Assembly: GCF_022844445.1 (NCBI RefSeq)
Contig: NZ_JALHLS010000001.1
Span: forward strand, 124,001-188,000
DNA: 64,000 bases
Direction of reading: 5' to 3'
DNA from: Hyphomonas sp.
GTDB lineage: Bacteria; Pseudomonadota; Alphaproteobacteria; Caulobacterales; Hyphomonadaceae
Positions 29,150 through 38,306 of the stretch are shown here, piece by piece (within the stretch, counting starts at the first letter, position 1; each line of letters opens with the position of its first letter). The translations under genes and the position numbers were made by a program. Under the pieces are notes generated by a model. That model did no database searches, was not told the origin of the DNA, and was given only the letters and a program-made list of their open reading frames with translations.

Positions 29150-30319
29150 CTACACCATGCCCGCATCGGTCGGCAGCCCGAACAGGATGCGGCCGGTCAA
29201 TTCCAGCGTGGAGGGGGCGGTAACAATATGCTGCGTGATCGCATGGGCGTCGCGGAAGCGGCGCTGCAGGTCGTTCGATTCAAACAGGGCCGCGCCGCCG
29301 CCGAGATCATAGAGCGTGCGGCAGATGTCGGCGCCGCTGCGCGTCATGTGCGTGCAGGCGAGGCGCAGGTCCGCGCGCATTTCCATCGGAATATCGCCGT
29401 CCTGCGTGGCAACGGCCCAGACCCGGTCGATTTCTGCGAAGAGATAAGCGCGGGCGGCGCGCCACTCGGCTTCGCAGGTGGCGAAGGACGCCTGCACCGA
29501 CTGACGCTCGGACAGCGTTTTCGATGAGCCCTGGCTTTTCTTGACGGTGGCGAGATCGTGGAAGGCATCGAGCGCGCCGCGCGCATTGCCGAGCGCCACG
29601 CCGCAGACACCGAGGGCGAGCAGGCCAAAGGCCGGAAACTTGTAGAGCGCGCCGGGCTCGCGCGGCTTGTCGGAGACGAGCGACACGGACCGGCCCTTGG
29701 GCACGAGGATGTCCTTCACCTCGATATCGCCGGAGCCTGTGCCCTTGAGGCCCATCACATGCCATGTATCGATCAGGGTCGCTTCGGAAGCCGGGAAGAC
29801 CATCATGCGCGTATCCGGCGCGCCGCTGGGAAGGCGCTTCATCTCGCCGTTTTCCCAGAGCGTGCAGCTGCCGCAAAGCCAGGTGCAGTTTGCGGAGCCC
29901 GAGCCCCACTGCCAGCGGCCGGTGACGCGGTAATGGTCGCCTTCCAGCGTGGCGCGGCCCATCGGCGCGAAAACGCCGCCGGTTATGGCCATCGGTTCGG
30001 CATAGATCGCCTCAGCAAACGCCGGCTCCATGTACGCGGCGTTGAGCGCCGTGGTGGAGGCGATCATTGCGCACCAGCCGGCGCTGGCATTGGCGCGCGC
30101 GATGGTTTCGGTGATCTCGATGATTTCGCGCGGGGTGGATTCAAGGCCGCCGAAGCGTTTCGGCGTAACCATCCGCAGAACGCCGGTGGCGGCAAGTTTC
30201 TGCGCAAGGTCTGCCGGGAGGCGGCGCGCCTCCTCCATCTCGGCAGCACGGGCGGCAAGCTCGGCCAGTAGTGGCTGGACGGCGGCGATGGGGTCACTGG
30301 ACTGGAATGTGTCGGCCAT
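29150..30319 (-). CDS. Acyl-CoA dehydrogenase-fold flavin monooxygenase (DszC/HsaA-like)
   Basis: The 389-residue protein has the acyl-CoA dehydrogenase fold with an Acyl-CoA_dh_2-type C-terminal domain. Typical segments are RRLPADLAQKLAATGVLRMV, RANASAGWCAMIAS, GGVFAPMGRATLEGDHYRVTG, WHVMGLKGTGSGDIEV and the final LGGGAALFESNDLQRRFRDAH. Relatives use reduced FMN from a partner reductase to oxygenate aromatics, sterol breakdown products or thiophenes. The catalytic Glu of true acyl-CoA dehydrogenases was not identified. No flavin reductase partner is visible nearby. Confidence 0.85.
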   Translation of the reverse strand: MADTFQSSDPIAAVQPLLAELAARAAEMEEARRLPADLAQKLAATGVLRMVTPKRFGGLESTPREIIEITETIARANASAGWCAMIASTTALNAAYMEPAFAEAIYAEPMAITGGVFAPMGRATLEGDHYRVTGRWQWGSGSANCTWLCGSCTLWENGEMKRLPSGAPDTRMMVFPASEATLIDTWHVMGLKGTGSGDIEVKDILVPKGRSVSLVSDKPREPGALYKFPAFGLLALGVCGVALGNARGALDAFHDLATVKKSQGSSKTLSERQSVQASFATCEAEWRAARAYLFAEIDRVWAVATQDGDIPMEMRADLRLACTHMTRSGADICRTLYDLGGGAALFESNDLQRRFRDAHAITQHIVTAPSTLELTGRILFGLPTDAGMV

Positions 30320-30448
30320 GGCGGAACGCTAAACCTTTTCCGCGCGGCGTCAAAGAGGCTGCCCGGGGCGTCACGCCGCGTCAGCATTGCTGGCGGTGGG
30401 CACCGCGCCTACACTCGCCCCGACACAAACGAACACGGGGAGCGCCAC

Positions 30449-31261
30449 ATGTCTGAGCAGTTGCTGGAAACCTTCGAGGACGGCATCGCCACCTTGACCA
30501 TGAACCGCCCGGAAGCGCGCAACGCGCTGACAAGCGAACTGTTGGACGAACTCGCCGTGGCGGTGCCGCGACTGGCGTTGGATCCGAAGGTGCGGGTGGT
30601 GGTGCTGACCGGTGCGGGCGGCGCTTTCTGCGCAGGCGGCGACGTGAAGGGCTTTGTCGCGGCGCCGACCGGCGGGAATGGCAAGGGCGAGGCGCCGTTC
30701 AGCATGGAGCAGCGCATCGCGGGCCTTCGCAAGGGTATGGAAACCGCTAAATGGCTGCACGAGATGCCGAAGCCGACACTCGCTGTGATGCCGGGACCTG
30801 CCGCCGGCGCGGGCCTGTCGTTGGCGCTCGCCTGCGACATGCGCATCTGCACGACGACTGCAAAGCTCACGACCGCCTTCTCCAAGATCGGCGCGAGTGG
30901 CGATTATGGCGGCTCGTATTTCCTTACGAAGCTGGTGGGCGAGGCAAAGGCACGCGAGCTTTATTTCACGGCGGACGTCATCTCGGGCGAGGAGGCGGCG
31001 CGTCTCGGTATTGTCAACGACGCCGTGGCGCCAGAAAAGTTTGAAGAGGCGGCTAAGAACAAGGCACGCTATCTCGCCGGGCTGCCGACGGTCGCGATCG
31101 GCTACATGAAGAAGAACCTGAACCTCGCCGCGAGCGCGACTCTTTCCGAAGTACTGGACATGGAAGCGGCACATATGGTGCGCACGATGATGACTGAAGA
31201 CCATAAGGCGGCCTCGCTAGCGTTTGTCGAGAAGCGGCCACCGGTGTTCAAAGGCACCTAG
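30449..31261 (+). CDS. Enoyl-CoA hydratase/isomerase family protein (PaaG-like active site)
   Basis: A 270-residue crotonase-fold protein. The oxyanion-hole segments are GAFCAGGDVKGF and PGPAAGAGLSLALACDM. In the active-site region it reads FSKIGASGDYGGSYFL. The Asp sits where PaaG-type isomerases carry theirs, and the Glu of classical hydratases is not in its usual position, so double-bond or ring isomerisation is as likely as hydration. GGGGAG precedes the ATG. The substrate is unknown. Confidence 0.88.
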   Translation: MSEQLLETFEDGIATLTMNRPEARNALTSELLDELAVAVPRLALDPKVRVVVLTGAGGAFCAGGDVKGFVAAPTGGNGKGEAPFSMEQRIAGLRKGMETAKWLHEMPKPTLAVMPGPAAGAGLSLALACDMRICTTTAKLTTAFSKIGASGDYGGSYFLTKLVGEAKARELYFTADVISGEEAARLGIVNDAVAPEKFEEAAKNKARYLAGLPTVAIGYMKKNLNLAASATLSEVLDMEAAHMVRTMMTEDHKAASLAFVEKRPPVFKGT

Positions 31262-31265
31262 CGAA

Positions 31266-31613
31266 TCAGAGCTTCAGCTCGCCGTGGATCTTTACCGGCG
31301 CGGCGTGGCGCCAGGACATGACGAGCGCGGACCTCAGCGTGACGGCATCACATGCCTTCAGGCGAACGGAAGTCGCGCCCTTTTCGCCCCACTTGTTGGG
31401 CACGGGAAAGAAGATCGCGGGCTCCGCCTCGCATAGCATTCTCTGTTCCTCCGGCGTGAGGAAGACATTCGAAAACTCATGGTGCGGCGGCAGGGTGCAG
31501 AAGATCTTGCCCTTTGGCGCATCGACGCGGAAACTCGCCCAATCGAAATGCGGGCGCTCCAGGGCGCGGGGCAAGGCCAGGGCGGCGGCGCGGAGCTTTG
31601 CAGGTGTGATCAT
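31266..31613 (-). CDS. MmcQ/YjbR family DNA-binding-like protein
   Basis: The 115-residue protein matches the YjbR fold: RAAALALPRALERPHFDWASFRV near the start, KGKIFCTLPP, and LTPEEQRMLCEAEPAIFFPVPNKWGEKGATSVRL. YjbR-like proteins resemble double-wing DNA-binding domains but have no proven role. Its ATG overlaps the stop of the amidohydrolase gene as ATGA, so it is the second gene of that operon. Confidence 0.85.
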   Translation of the reverse strand: MITPAKLRAAALALPRALERPHFDWASFRVDAPKGKIFCTLPPHHEFSNVFLTPEEQRMLCEAEPAIFFPVPNKWGEKGATSVRLKACDAVTLRSALVMSWRHAAPVKIHGELKL

Positions 31614-33313
31614 CGCACGGCCTTGTAGACGGTCTCGCCATCCTTGAGGGTTTCGAGCACGATGAGAGTGCGAATTTCCGCAGGCGGAACTTTCAGCGGA
31701 TTGGCGGACAGGATTGCGAAATCAGCGCGCTTGCCGGGCGTGATCGAGCCCTTATCCGCTTCTTCTGAGTATTGACGGGCGGCGTTCAGCGTCACTGCGC
31801 GCAGTGCATCGAGCGCGCTGGCACGCTGGTCCGGCCCGAGGATTTCGCCGGAGCGGGTCTCCCGGTTCACGGCGACCCAGAGCAGATGGAGCACGTCCGG
31901 AGGCACAACCGGCGAATCCGTGTGCATCGTATAGGCGAGGCCGCGCGCCTTGGCGGCGACAAGCGGGCTGATGAAAGCGGCGCGTTCGGGCCCGATGGCC
32001 TGGTCGCGGTGCCAGTCGCCCCAGTAGAAGGGGTGCGCCGCGAAGAAAGATGGGATGATGCCGAGTTCGGCCATACGGTCCAGCTGATCCTCCCGCGCGG
32101 TCTGGGCGTGGATGGCGACGGTGCGCAGGTCATCGTGCGGCGTGGCGGCAAGGAGCGCGCCTTCGATCGCCAGCAGCTGATCGATCGCCCGGTCACCATT
32201 GACATGGGCGATGACCTGGATACCGCGCGCGTGGGCCTCCTCCATCAGGTCATGCACGCTTTCATCCGTATATGTGCCGTAGCCGGAATATCCGGTCGCC
32301 TGCCCTGGCGGCGGAATATGGTAGGGGCGCGTCAGCCAGGCCGTCTTGCCCTGCACGGAGCCATCCAGCACCAGCTTGATACCCCCGACGCGGAAGTGCC
32401 CGTCATAGGCTTTCGAGACCGCGAAGTCCTCGCCGATGGAGGCGCCGTCCTGGAAATGCTGGTAGGCGACGATGTCGAGATAGAACTTCCCTTCGGCCGC
32501 CGCCTTGCGCATGTCCTCGACCTGCTGGGGCGTCGAGGCGCCGTCCTGCACGGTAGTGATGCCGTTTTCCGCATAGACCTTCTGGATTGCCGTCATGCCG
32601 GCGATGCGCATGTCCTGGCTCGCGGGCGGCAAGTGGCCCATGACGAGATAGAGCGCCGTCTCTTCGAACACCCCGTTCGGGGCGCCGTCTGCCTCCCGCC
32701 GGATGACGCCGCCGGCAGGATCGGGCGTATCTTCCGTGACCCCCGCAAGCCGGAGGCAGGTCGTGTTGCAGGTGACGAAATGCGCCGACGTATGGACCAG
32801 CAGCACCGGCACATCGGCGAAGACGGCATCAAGATCGTGCCGGTCCGGATGGCGCTGTTCGGCGAGCAGCGTGTCGTCATAGCCGAAGCCGACAATCCAG
32901 GGCGCTGCGGGGTGCGCGGCGCGCCAGTCGCGCAACGCCCCCTGCAGGCTGGCCATGTCCGTGATCGGACCGGCGGGCGGCGGCTGAAGGTTTGCCATCG
33001 CGGCGGCCTGCGACATGATCGCGAGGTGGCCATGTGCATCGATGAAGCCGGGCACAAGCGTTGCCCCGCCGAGATCGCGCACGGTCGCCTGCGGGCCAGC
33101 CTGTTGCAAAACATCTGCCGCCGTACCGACGGCGACGATCCGGCCATCGCGTATAGCGACTGCCTCGGCGGATGGCAGGGCTTCGTCCACCGTCACAATG
33201 TCTGCATTCGTCAGCACGGTGGTGCCGGCGCCGGTCTCGCGGACAGGCTGAGCCGCGCAGGCTGACAGAAGGATGGCAGCCAGGCCAAGGCCGGCCCGGG
33301 TCAATCGGTTCAT
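31610..33313 (-). CDS. Amidohydrolase lipoprotein (YtcJ/ExuD-like amidohydrolase_3)
   Basis: A 567-residue exported metal-dependent hydrolase. The signal peptide ends in AAILLSAC, a lipobox with Cys at residue 19. The amidohydrolase metal site begins with GFIDAHGHL, and later parts include IQVIAHVNGDRAID and YTMHTDSPVVPP. The N-terminal ADIVTVDEALPSAEAVAIRDGRIVAVG and the C-terminal GSITPGKRADFAIL are family landmarks. Known relatives cleave amide, carbamate or N-formyl bonds; the substrate here is not predictable. GGAGGA precedes the ATG. Confidence 0.9.
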   Translation of the reverse strand: MNRLTRAGLGLAAILLSACAAQPVRETGAGTTVLTNADIVTVDEALPSAEAVAIRDGRIVAVGTAADVLQQAGPQATVRDLGGATLVPGFIDAHGHLAIMSQAAAMANLQPPPAGPITDMASLQGALRDWRAAHPAAPWIVGFGYDDTLLAEQRHPDRHDLDAVFADVPVLLVHTSAHFVTCNTTCLRLAGVTEDTPDPAGGVIRREADGAPNGVFEETALYLVMGHLPPASQDMRIAGMTAIQKVYAENGITTVQDGASTPQQVEDMRKAAAEGKFYLDIVAYQHFQDGASIGEDFAVSKAYDGHFRVGGIKLVLDGSVQGKTAWLTRPYHIPPPGQATGYSGYGTYTDESVHDLMEEAHARGIQVIAHVNGDRAIDQLLAIEGALLAATPHDDLRTVAIHAQTAREDQLDRMAELGIIPSFFAAHPFYWGDWHRDQAIGPERAAFISPLVAAKARGLAYTMHTDSPVVPPDVLHLLWVAVNRETRSGEILGPDQRASALDALRAVTLNAARQYSEEADKGSITPGKRADFAILSANPLKVPPAEIRTLIVLETLKDGETVYKAVR

Positions 33314-33384
33314 GGTGTTCCTCCCGGCCGGTATGCTCCGGCTTGTCCTTCACCATCGGCGAGCCACGCGCCGTTTGGCAAGCC

Positions 33385-34488
33385 TCAGACCGACAGCGCG
33401 CCCAGGACGACGGCCGTCAGCAGCGCCGACATCAGAACGCAGAAATAGACGCTGTCGAGCGTCAGCACCCGGAGGCCCGAACTGAAGCGTCCGCGCTGAT
33501 AGACCGCCCGCTGCAGCCGGTAGAGGTACCAGTTCGAGTAGATCAGCAGCGCCATGATGACCCAGCCGGGTCCCACGAGCAACGAGGCGAGGAAGCCCAG
33601 CGACATGACGAAGAACAGCGCTGAATGGAAATGCAGCGATACGATCAGATGGTCGAAGAATAGGAACTGGCGGCGCCAGAGATAGACCAGCGACAGAAGC
33701 AGCGCATAGACAGGCAGCATCACGAACATCATGCGCGGCACCCATTCCAGGGTCCGCGCGGCGAGCCGGTTCGGGTCCGACGCCACTTCGGCAAAGCGGG
33801 CGGCGTCCTCGTCGCCCTGCTCGCCTGCTTCACGCACCGCGTCCATTGCGGACTTCGGCATGATGCCTTCCCACTCACCTTCCGGGGTGACATTGCCGTC
33901 TGCATCCGGTTCCGGCGCTGTTCGCTCGCGGGGGATGAGACCTGGGATGCCGCCCTTCCACATCTCCTCGACCTGGTCGAGCGCGGCGATGGCTTCGGTG
34001 TATTCTGCTTCTGTCAGCTCGCCGTCGGCATAGTCCTGCTCGACGGCGGCACGGGCGTCGGTCATGGAGCCGGTATTGCCAACATTGATATTCAGCCCCT
34101 GCCCCGTGACGAGCGGCATAACAATGAAGAAGACCAGCGACGCGAGCACGTAGAGGCGGAAGGCTGGAATGAAGCGCGCGCGTTTTCCGTCAAGATAATC
34201 GCGTGTGATCTTGCCGGGCTTCAGCACGAGATCCGGCAAGGTTCGCGCGATGCGCCCGTCAATCGAGAAGAAGGTTTCAAGACTTTCGCCAAGCAGTGAC
34301 CAGAAGGGTCGCCGGATGCTGTGGCCGCTCTGGCCGCATTCGTGGCAGAACTCACCGGCTAGCAAAGTGCCGCAGTTCAGGCAACTCGGCGTGTCCGGCA
34401 GGCCTTTCGCCCGGCCGAGCTCAGCGGCTGCGTCGGCCCCGGCATGCTCGATGGCCGTATCGGCGGCCGCGCCAAAATCGTCACTCAT
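33385..34488 (-). CDS. DUF3667 family membrane protein with N-terminal zinc ribbon
   Basis: The 367-residue protein starts with a short acidic stretch and a four-cysteine ribbon (CLNCG..., CHECG, residues about 36-53). A DUF3667 core follows: SLLGESLETFFSIDGRIARTLPDLVLKPGKITRDYLDGKR. The rest is an extended soluble loop (residues about 145-250) and four C-terminal hydrophobic segments. The family has no established function; zinc-ribbon/membrane proteins of this kind are found mainly in alphaproteobacteria and Bacteroidetes. GGAAGATGAGG lies before the ATG. Confidence 0.85.
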   Translation of the reverse strand: MSDDFGAAADTAIEHAGADAAAELGRAKGLPDTPSCLNCGTLLAGEFCHECGQSGHSIRRPFWSLLGESLETFFSIDGRIARTLPDLVLKPGKITRDYLDGKRARFIPAFRLYVLASLVFFIVMPLVTGQGLNINVGNTGSMTDARAAVEQDYADGELTEAEYTEAIAALDQVEEMWKGGIPGLIPRERTAPEPDADGNVTPEGEWEGIMPKSAMDAVREAGEQGDEDAARFAEVASDPNRLAARTLEWVPRMMFVMLPVYALLLSLVYLWRRQFLFFDHLIVSLHFHSALFFVMSLGFLASLLVGPGWVIMALLIYSNWYLYRLQRAVYQRGRFSSGLRVLTLDSVYFCVLMSALLTAVVLGALSV

Positions 34489-34572
34489 GCCTCATCTTCC
34501 TCAGAGAGATATAGGCGCGTTTTCCCAGCCCTTCGGCCCCGGCGCAACCGCCGAGTTCGGCTGGCAGGCAGA

Positions 34573-35478
34573 TCAGCGGAAGATACGGGGCTTGTTGGCC
34601 TGGAACCGCAGGCCGGCGGCCCGGTAGCGCGGCGCTTTCCCGTCCGGGGCGAGTGCGTAGGTCTGCTCCCGCAGGAATTCCATCAGGCCGCGGCGCTTGC
34701 CGGCAGCGTCGAGCGCTTCCGGCGTCAACGTCTCGCCGATCTCGACGCGCAGCGTCTTGCCCATGCGGCGGCGCACCTCTCTGAAGACGAGCGCGAGGCG
34801 CAGCTCCAGCGAGAGATGCGAGGCGATCTGAAAGAGGCGCGAATTCTGTCCGTCAAAAAAGATCGGCGTGACATGGGCGCGGCTCTGGGTAATCAGCTTT
34901 GCCGTAAACGGCTTCCATTCGTCATCGACCGCAAGCGGATCAAAAGGACGCGGCGTGGTCGCAACCCCGCCGCTGGGGAACACAACGATGCAGCCGCCGC
35001 TCTTCACATGCGCCAACGCCGCCTTGCGCATGGCGACATTGGCCTCAACCGCTTCACGTGTGCCGCCGAAATCGACGGGTAGCAGATAGGGCCGCGCCTC
35101 GGGCACGCCGTCCAGCACGGAGTTTGTGAGCACCTTGAAATCCGAGCGCCGCAGACTGATCAACCAGCTGATGATCAGACCGTCGAGTACGCCGAAGGGA
35201 TGGTTGGCCACAACGACCAGCGGGCCTTCGCGCGGGATCAGCGCGTGCTTGCTTGCGGAAAACTGCACGTCGAGATCGAGCAGGCGGATAGCCGCTTCGA
35301 AGAAAGGCACGTCGCGCGAAAGATCGGCGCGGTAGTGATCGTAGAGTTGCTTGATCTTTGGCTGGCCAGAAATCTGCTCGACAGCCCGCACAAGGCGGCG
35401 CTTCAGCGGGTCGTCGAAATAGGCTGCGTAGGAGAGCTCAGGGGAGACCGTGTCTTCAATCATGCGGACTCGATCCAT
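34573..35478 (-). CDS. Lysophospholipid acyltransferase family protein
   Basis: The 301-residue protein has a PlsC-type core. The acyltransferase motif reads VVANHPFGVLDG, with the His-Asp pair spaced by five residues as in the hemolysin/OlsA-like branch. The second block is CIVVFPSGGVATT. Residues after the core (LEIGETLTPEALDAAG) are typical of this alphaproteobacterial family, which acylates lyso-ornithine lipid or lysophosphatidic acid. The ATG at 35478 or a second at 35463 may be used; both overlap the preceding gene's stop at 35456. Confidence 0.85.
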   Translation of the reverse strand: MDRVRMIEDTVSPELSYAAYFDDPLKRRLVRAVEQISGQPKIKQLYDHYRADLSRDVPFFEAAIRLLDLDVQFSASKHALIPREGPLVVVANHPFGVLDGLIISWLISLRRSDFKVLTNSVLDGVPEARPYLLPVDFGGTREAVEANVAMRKAALAHVKSGGCIVVFPSGGVATTPRPFDPLAVDDEWKPFTAKLITQSRAHVTPIFFDGQNSRLFQIASHLSLELRLALVFREVRRRMGKTLRVEIGETLTPEALDAAGKRRGLMEFLREQTYALAPDGKAPRYRAAGLRFQANKPRIFR

Positions 35479-35707
35479 TCTTGCTCGTGTCAGGCGACGA
35501 GAGTGCCCGTCCTGTGGCCGTCATCATTTTCTGCTGCCATTTTTGCCAGTTACGAAACGCGGACACGCCCAGACTGATCGGAATGAGTATAAACAGAATC
35601 ATTCCACAGACCAACCACACCACAGTGCTGTCGATGGAGCTGGCCCAGAGCGCAACTGGAAGCGCTAGGATGATCCCGAGCTGCACCCAGCGGAGCCAGT
35701 CGCGCAT
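35456..35707 (-). CDS. Hypothetical membrane protein (83 aa)
   Basis: Not recognised. Two hydrophobic helices (residues 7-23 and 30-50) are followed by a basic/Ser-rich tail (NWQKWQQKMMTATGRALSS). Its ATG directly abuts the acyl-CoA dehydrogenase stop (TAA then ATG) and its end overlaps the acyltransferase start, so it is translated between them in one operon. Confidence 0.6.
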   Translation of the reverse strand: MRDWLRWVQLGIILALPVALWASSIDSTVVWLVCGMILFILIPISLGVSAFRNWQKWQQKMMTATGRALSSPDTSKNGSSPHD

Positions 35708-36871
35708 TTACAGCCGCCACATCCGCGCCAGGTTGTTCTTCTGCATATCGGACGAGCCGCCGACGATGGGCATGCCGAGCAGGTCACGCAGGTTGCGTTC
35801 GATGTCATAGGCGTCCGATAGGCCATAGGCGCCGATTACCTGCTGGCAGGCGAGGCCGATCTCGACACCGGTGTCGGCGATGTAGAGCTTGGCCATCGCG
35901 GTTTCCGCCGAGCAGGGCTGGCCGGTGCTGGCGAGCCAGGCGGCGTGGTAGAGCATATGGCGGCAAGCGGCGAGCTTCGTCCGTGCCGTGACGAGCTTGT
36001 GGGCAATGGCCTGATGCTTGCCGATGGGCTTGCCGAACTGCACGCGCTCGCCGGCATATTTCCACGCCTCTTCCAGCGCTGCGCGGGCGAGGCCGTAAGC
36101 GACGGCGGTGATCTCAATTTTTTCGACATCCAGAGCGCGCCCGGCGAGGGCTTCCCAGCCCTTGTTCCACTTTTCCGGTCCGCCGACGATGGCGCTTTCC
36201 GGCAGGCGCACGTCATCAAGGTAGACGTCCATGGACTTGGTATAGCGCAGGTTCGCATGCTCGATGGCCTGCATCGTCACGCCCTTGGCATTCGTCGGCA
36301 CAAGGACAAAGGTCAGGTTGCCATGGCGCGCGCCCGGCTCCCCGGAGCGGCAGAGGCAGTAGATATAGTCGGCCCAGTCGGCACCGGTGCACCAGCGCTT
36401 TGCACCCTTTATGACGATCTCGTCGCCGACCCGCTCGACCCGCGTCTCGACATTCGGCAGGTCGCCGCCAACGTTTGGCTCGGACAGGCCGTAGGCGAGG
36501 AAGATCTCACCGCGCGCGAGCTTCGGCAGGAGCGCTTCCTTCTGCTCCTTTGATCCGTTCTCGGAGATGTTCAGTCCGCCATAGAAGGCAGCGTGGATAT
36601 AGGGACCGGCCATGCTCGGCCCACCCTGGCAAAGCTCTTCGATGACCGCAGCGGCGGCGTAGATATCTTGCCCCTGCCCGCCATACTCTTCCTGGATGGT
36701 CAGGCCGATCAGGCCCATCTCCGCGATCTCGCGGAAGAGGGTGCGGTCCCAGGTGGCCGCCCTGTCCCATTCGCGCCGCTTCTCGCGCGGCATCTTCTCC
36801 GCCACCCAGCGTGTCAGCTGGCGGCGGATTTCAGTAACGTGATCAGGCTCGGCGGCAAAGGATATGGACAT
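35708..36871 (-). CDS. Acyl-CoA dehydrogenase
   Basis: A 387-residue flavoenzyme for the first oxidation step of acyl-CoA beta-oxidation. Motifs: ITIQ-like GLTIQEEYGGQGQD, YGLSEPNVGGD and KRWCTGADWADY for flavin contacts, and GRALDVEKIEITAVAYGLARAALEEAWKYAGERVQFGKPI for helix G/I. The ending IVGGSSDMQKNNLARMW contains the FAD/acyl region. The family signature near the end has SSDMQKN where many members have 'GT.EI.R'. It is the first gene of a three-gene operon with a small membrane protein and an acyltransferase, suggesting a lipid-remodelling link. Confidence 0.92.
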   Translation of the reverse strand: MSISFAAEPDHVTEIRRQLTRWVAEKMPREKRREWDRAATWDRTLFREIAEMGLIGLTIQEEYGGQGQDIYAAAAVIEELCQGGPSMAGPYIHAAFYGGLNISENGSKEQKEALLPKLARGEIFLAYGLSEPNVGGDLPNVETRVERVGDEIVIKGAKRWCTGADWADYIYCLCRSGEPGARHGNLTFVLVPTNAKGVTMQAIEHANLRYTKSMDVYLDDVRLPESAIVGGPEKWNKGWEALAGRALDVEKIEITAVAYGLARAALEEAWKYAGERVQFGKPIGKHQAIAHKLVTARTKLAACRHMLYHAAWLASTGQPCSAETAMAKLYIADTGVEIGLACQQVIGAYGLSDAYDIERNLRDLLGMPIVGGSSDMQKNNLARMWRL

Positions 36872-36928
36872 GGATGCGACTAGAAACCGGATTGGCGGCG
36901 GAGGAAAGAGCGAACGTTCGGTCCGCGA

Positions 36929-38245
36929 TTAGCTATGGCCTGCGGCCGATTCGCCATGCGTGGCCGTATCGAGCCCGTTGGCCTCATCCTCGGGGCTGAC
37001 GCGCAGGCGCATGATTTGCCGGACGGCCAGCAGGATGCCGGCGGAGACCAGAGCAGAGTAGACGCAGACACTGACAACACCGGTGAGCTGGGCGACGGCC
37101 TTTTCACCGAAGGTCATGCTGCCGAGACCAGGCGCCATGGGCCCGAAGCCCGCGAATACGGGAACGCTGAGCGTGCCCAGGATGCCGCCGACGCCGTGGA
37201 CCGCGAAGACATCGAGACTGTCATCGATTTTCAGGCGGCTGCGGATGTAGACGACGGCGCCATAGCAGACGACAGAAGCCAGCGCCCCGATCGCCAAGGC
37301 GCCGGCCGGGCCTACCGAGCCCGCCGCAGGTGTGATGGTCGCGAGGCCGGCAATCGTGCCGGTGGCAATACCCACAAGCGTCGGCTTGCCGAACTTTGTC
37401 CATTCGATCGCCATCCACACCAACGCAGCGGTGGCAGCGGAGAGGTGGGTGACCAGCATGGCCTGCCCGGCCGACGCGTTGGCGCCTAGCGCCGAGCCGG
37501 CATTGAAGCCAAACCAGCCGACCCACAGCATGGATGCGCCGAGCATCACGAACGCCGGATTGTGCGGCGGGCGCAGCTCGGCCGGAAACACCGCGCGCTT
37601 GCCCATCATCAGCACAAAGACGAGCGAGCTCACACCGGCCGTGGCATGCACAACGAGGCCGCCCGCAAAATCGGTGACGCCCATCGCAGCGAGCCACCCG
37701 CCGCCCCATACCCAGTGTGCGACAGGCGCATAGACCAGCAACATCCAGAAACCGCTGAAGGCAAGCACGGCGGCAAAGTTCACGCGCTCGGCATAGGCGC
37801 CGACGATCAGCGCCGGCGTGATGATGGCAAATGCCATCTGGAACATGACGAAGACCGATTCCGGAATCGTGCCGACAGCTGCGTCCGGTGCAATGCCAGC
37901 GAGGAAAGCTTTCCCAAGCCCGCCCCACAGCGCGCCGCCGCCTTCGACCGCGCCGTTGCCGTCGCCGAAAGCGATGGAATACCCTGCCACGACCCAGAGA
38001 ATGGACATCAGGCAGGCAATGGCAAGGCATTGGGCGAGGACCGACAGAAGGTTCTTCGCCTGCACCAGGCCGCCATAGAAGAGCGCGAGGCCGGGCAGCG
38101 TCATGAACAGGACGAGCGCGGTTGCGGTCAGGATCCAAGCGGTGTCACCCGTGTCCGCGAACGCAGGCGTTGCCAGCGCGAAGACAGGCAGGAGCAGGAC
38201 GAGCGCACGCACCCCGAGGGCGCGGCCTTCTGGCCGTTTTTTCAT
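36929..38245 (-). CDS. amtB: Ammonium transporter AmtB/Amt family
   Basis: The 438-residue protein has a signal peptide (cut near ATPAFA) and eleven membrane helices. The Amt signature appears as DFAGGLVVHATAGVSSLV (first pore His) and DVFAVHGVGGILGTL (second pore His). The start of the mature protein DTGDTAWIL is typical. The ATG at 38245 follows GGGGAGG; the longer frame runs into metA. No glnK/PII gene is adjacent, unlike the common glnK-amtB operon, so control by PII would have to come from elsewhere. Confidence 0.96.
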   Translation of the reverse strand: MKKRPEGRALGVRALVLLLPVFALATPAFADTGDTAWILTATALVLFMTLPGLALFYGGLVQAKNLLSVLAQCLAIACLMSILWVVAGYSIAFGDGNGAVEGGGALWGGLGKAFLAGIAPDAAVGTIPESVFVMFQMAFAIITPALIVGAYAERVNFAAVLAFSGFWMLLVYAPVAHWVWGGGWLAAMGVTDFAGGLVVHATAGVSSLVFVLMMGKRAVFPAELRPPHNPAFVMLGASMLWVGWFGFNAGSALGANASAGQAMLVTHLSAATAALVWMAIEWTKFGKPTLVGIATGTIAGLATITPAAGSVGPAGALAIGALASVVCYGAVVYIRSRLKIDDSLDVFAVHGVGGILGTLSVPVFAGFGPMAPGLGSMTFGEKAVAQLTGVVSVCVYSALVSAGILLAVRQIMRLRVSPEDEANGLDTATHGESAAGHS

Positions 38246-38306
38246 TGTCTGGTGCCCTCCCCGAGCATTTTTCTTATTTCGTTGCCTGCGGGAGTGACCA
38301 AACTTT

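Noticed and set aside
31772-33265. 497-aa open frame antisense to the amidohydrolase
   Set aside because: Shadow of a securely identified gene, no recognisable domain or ribosome site.
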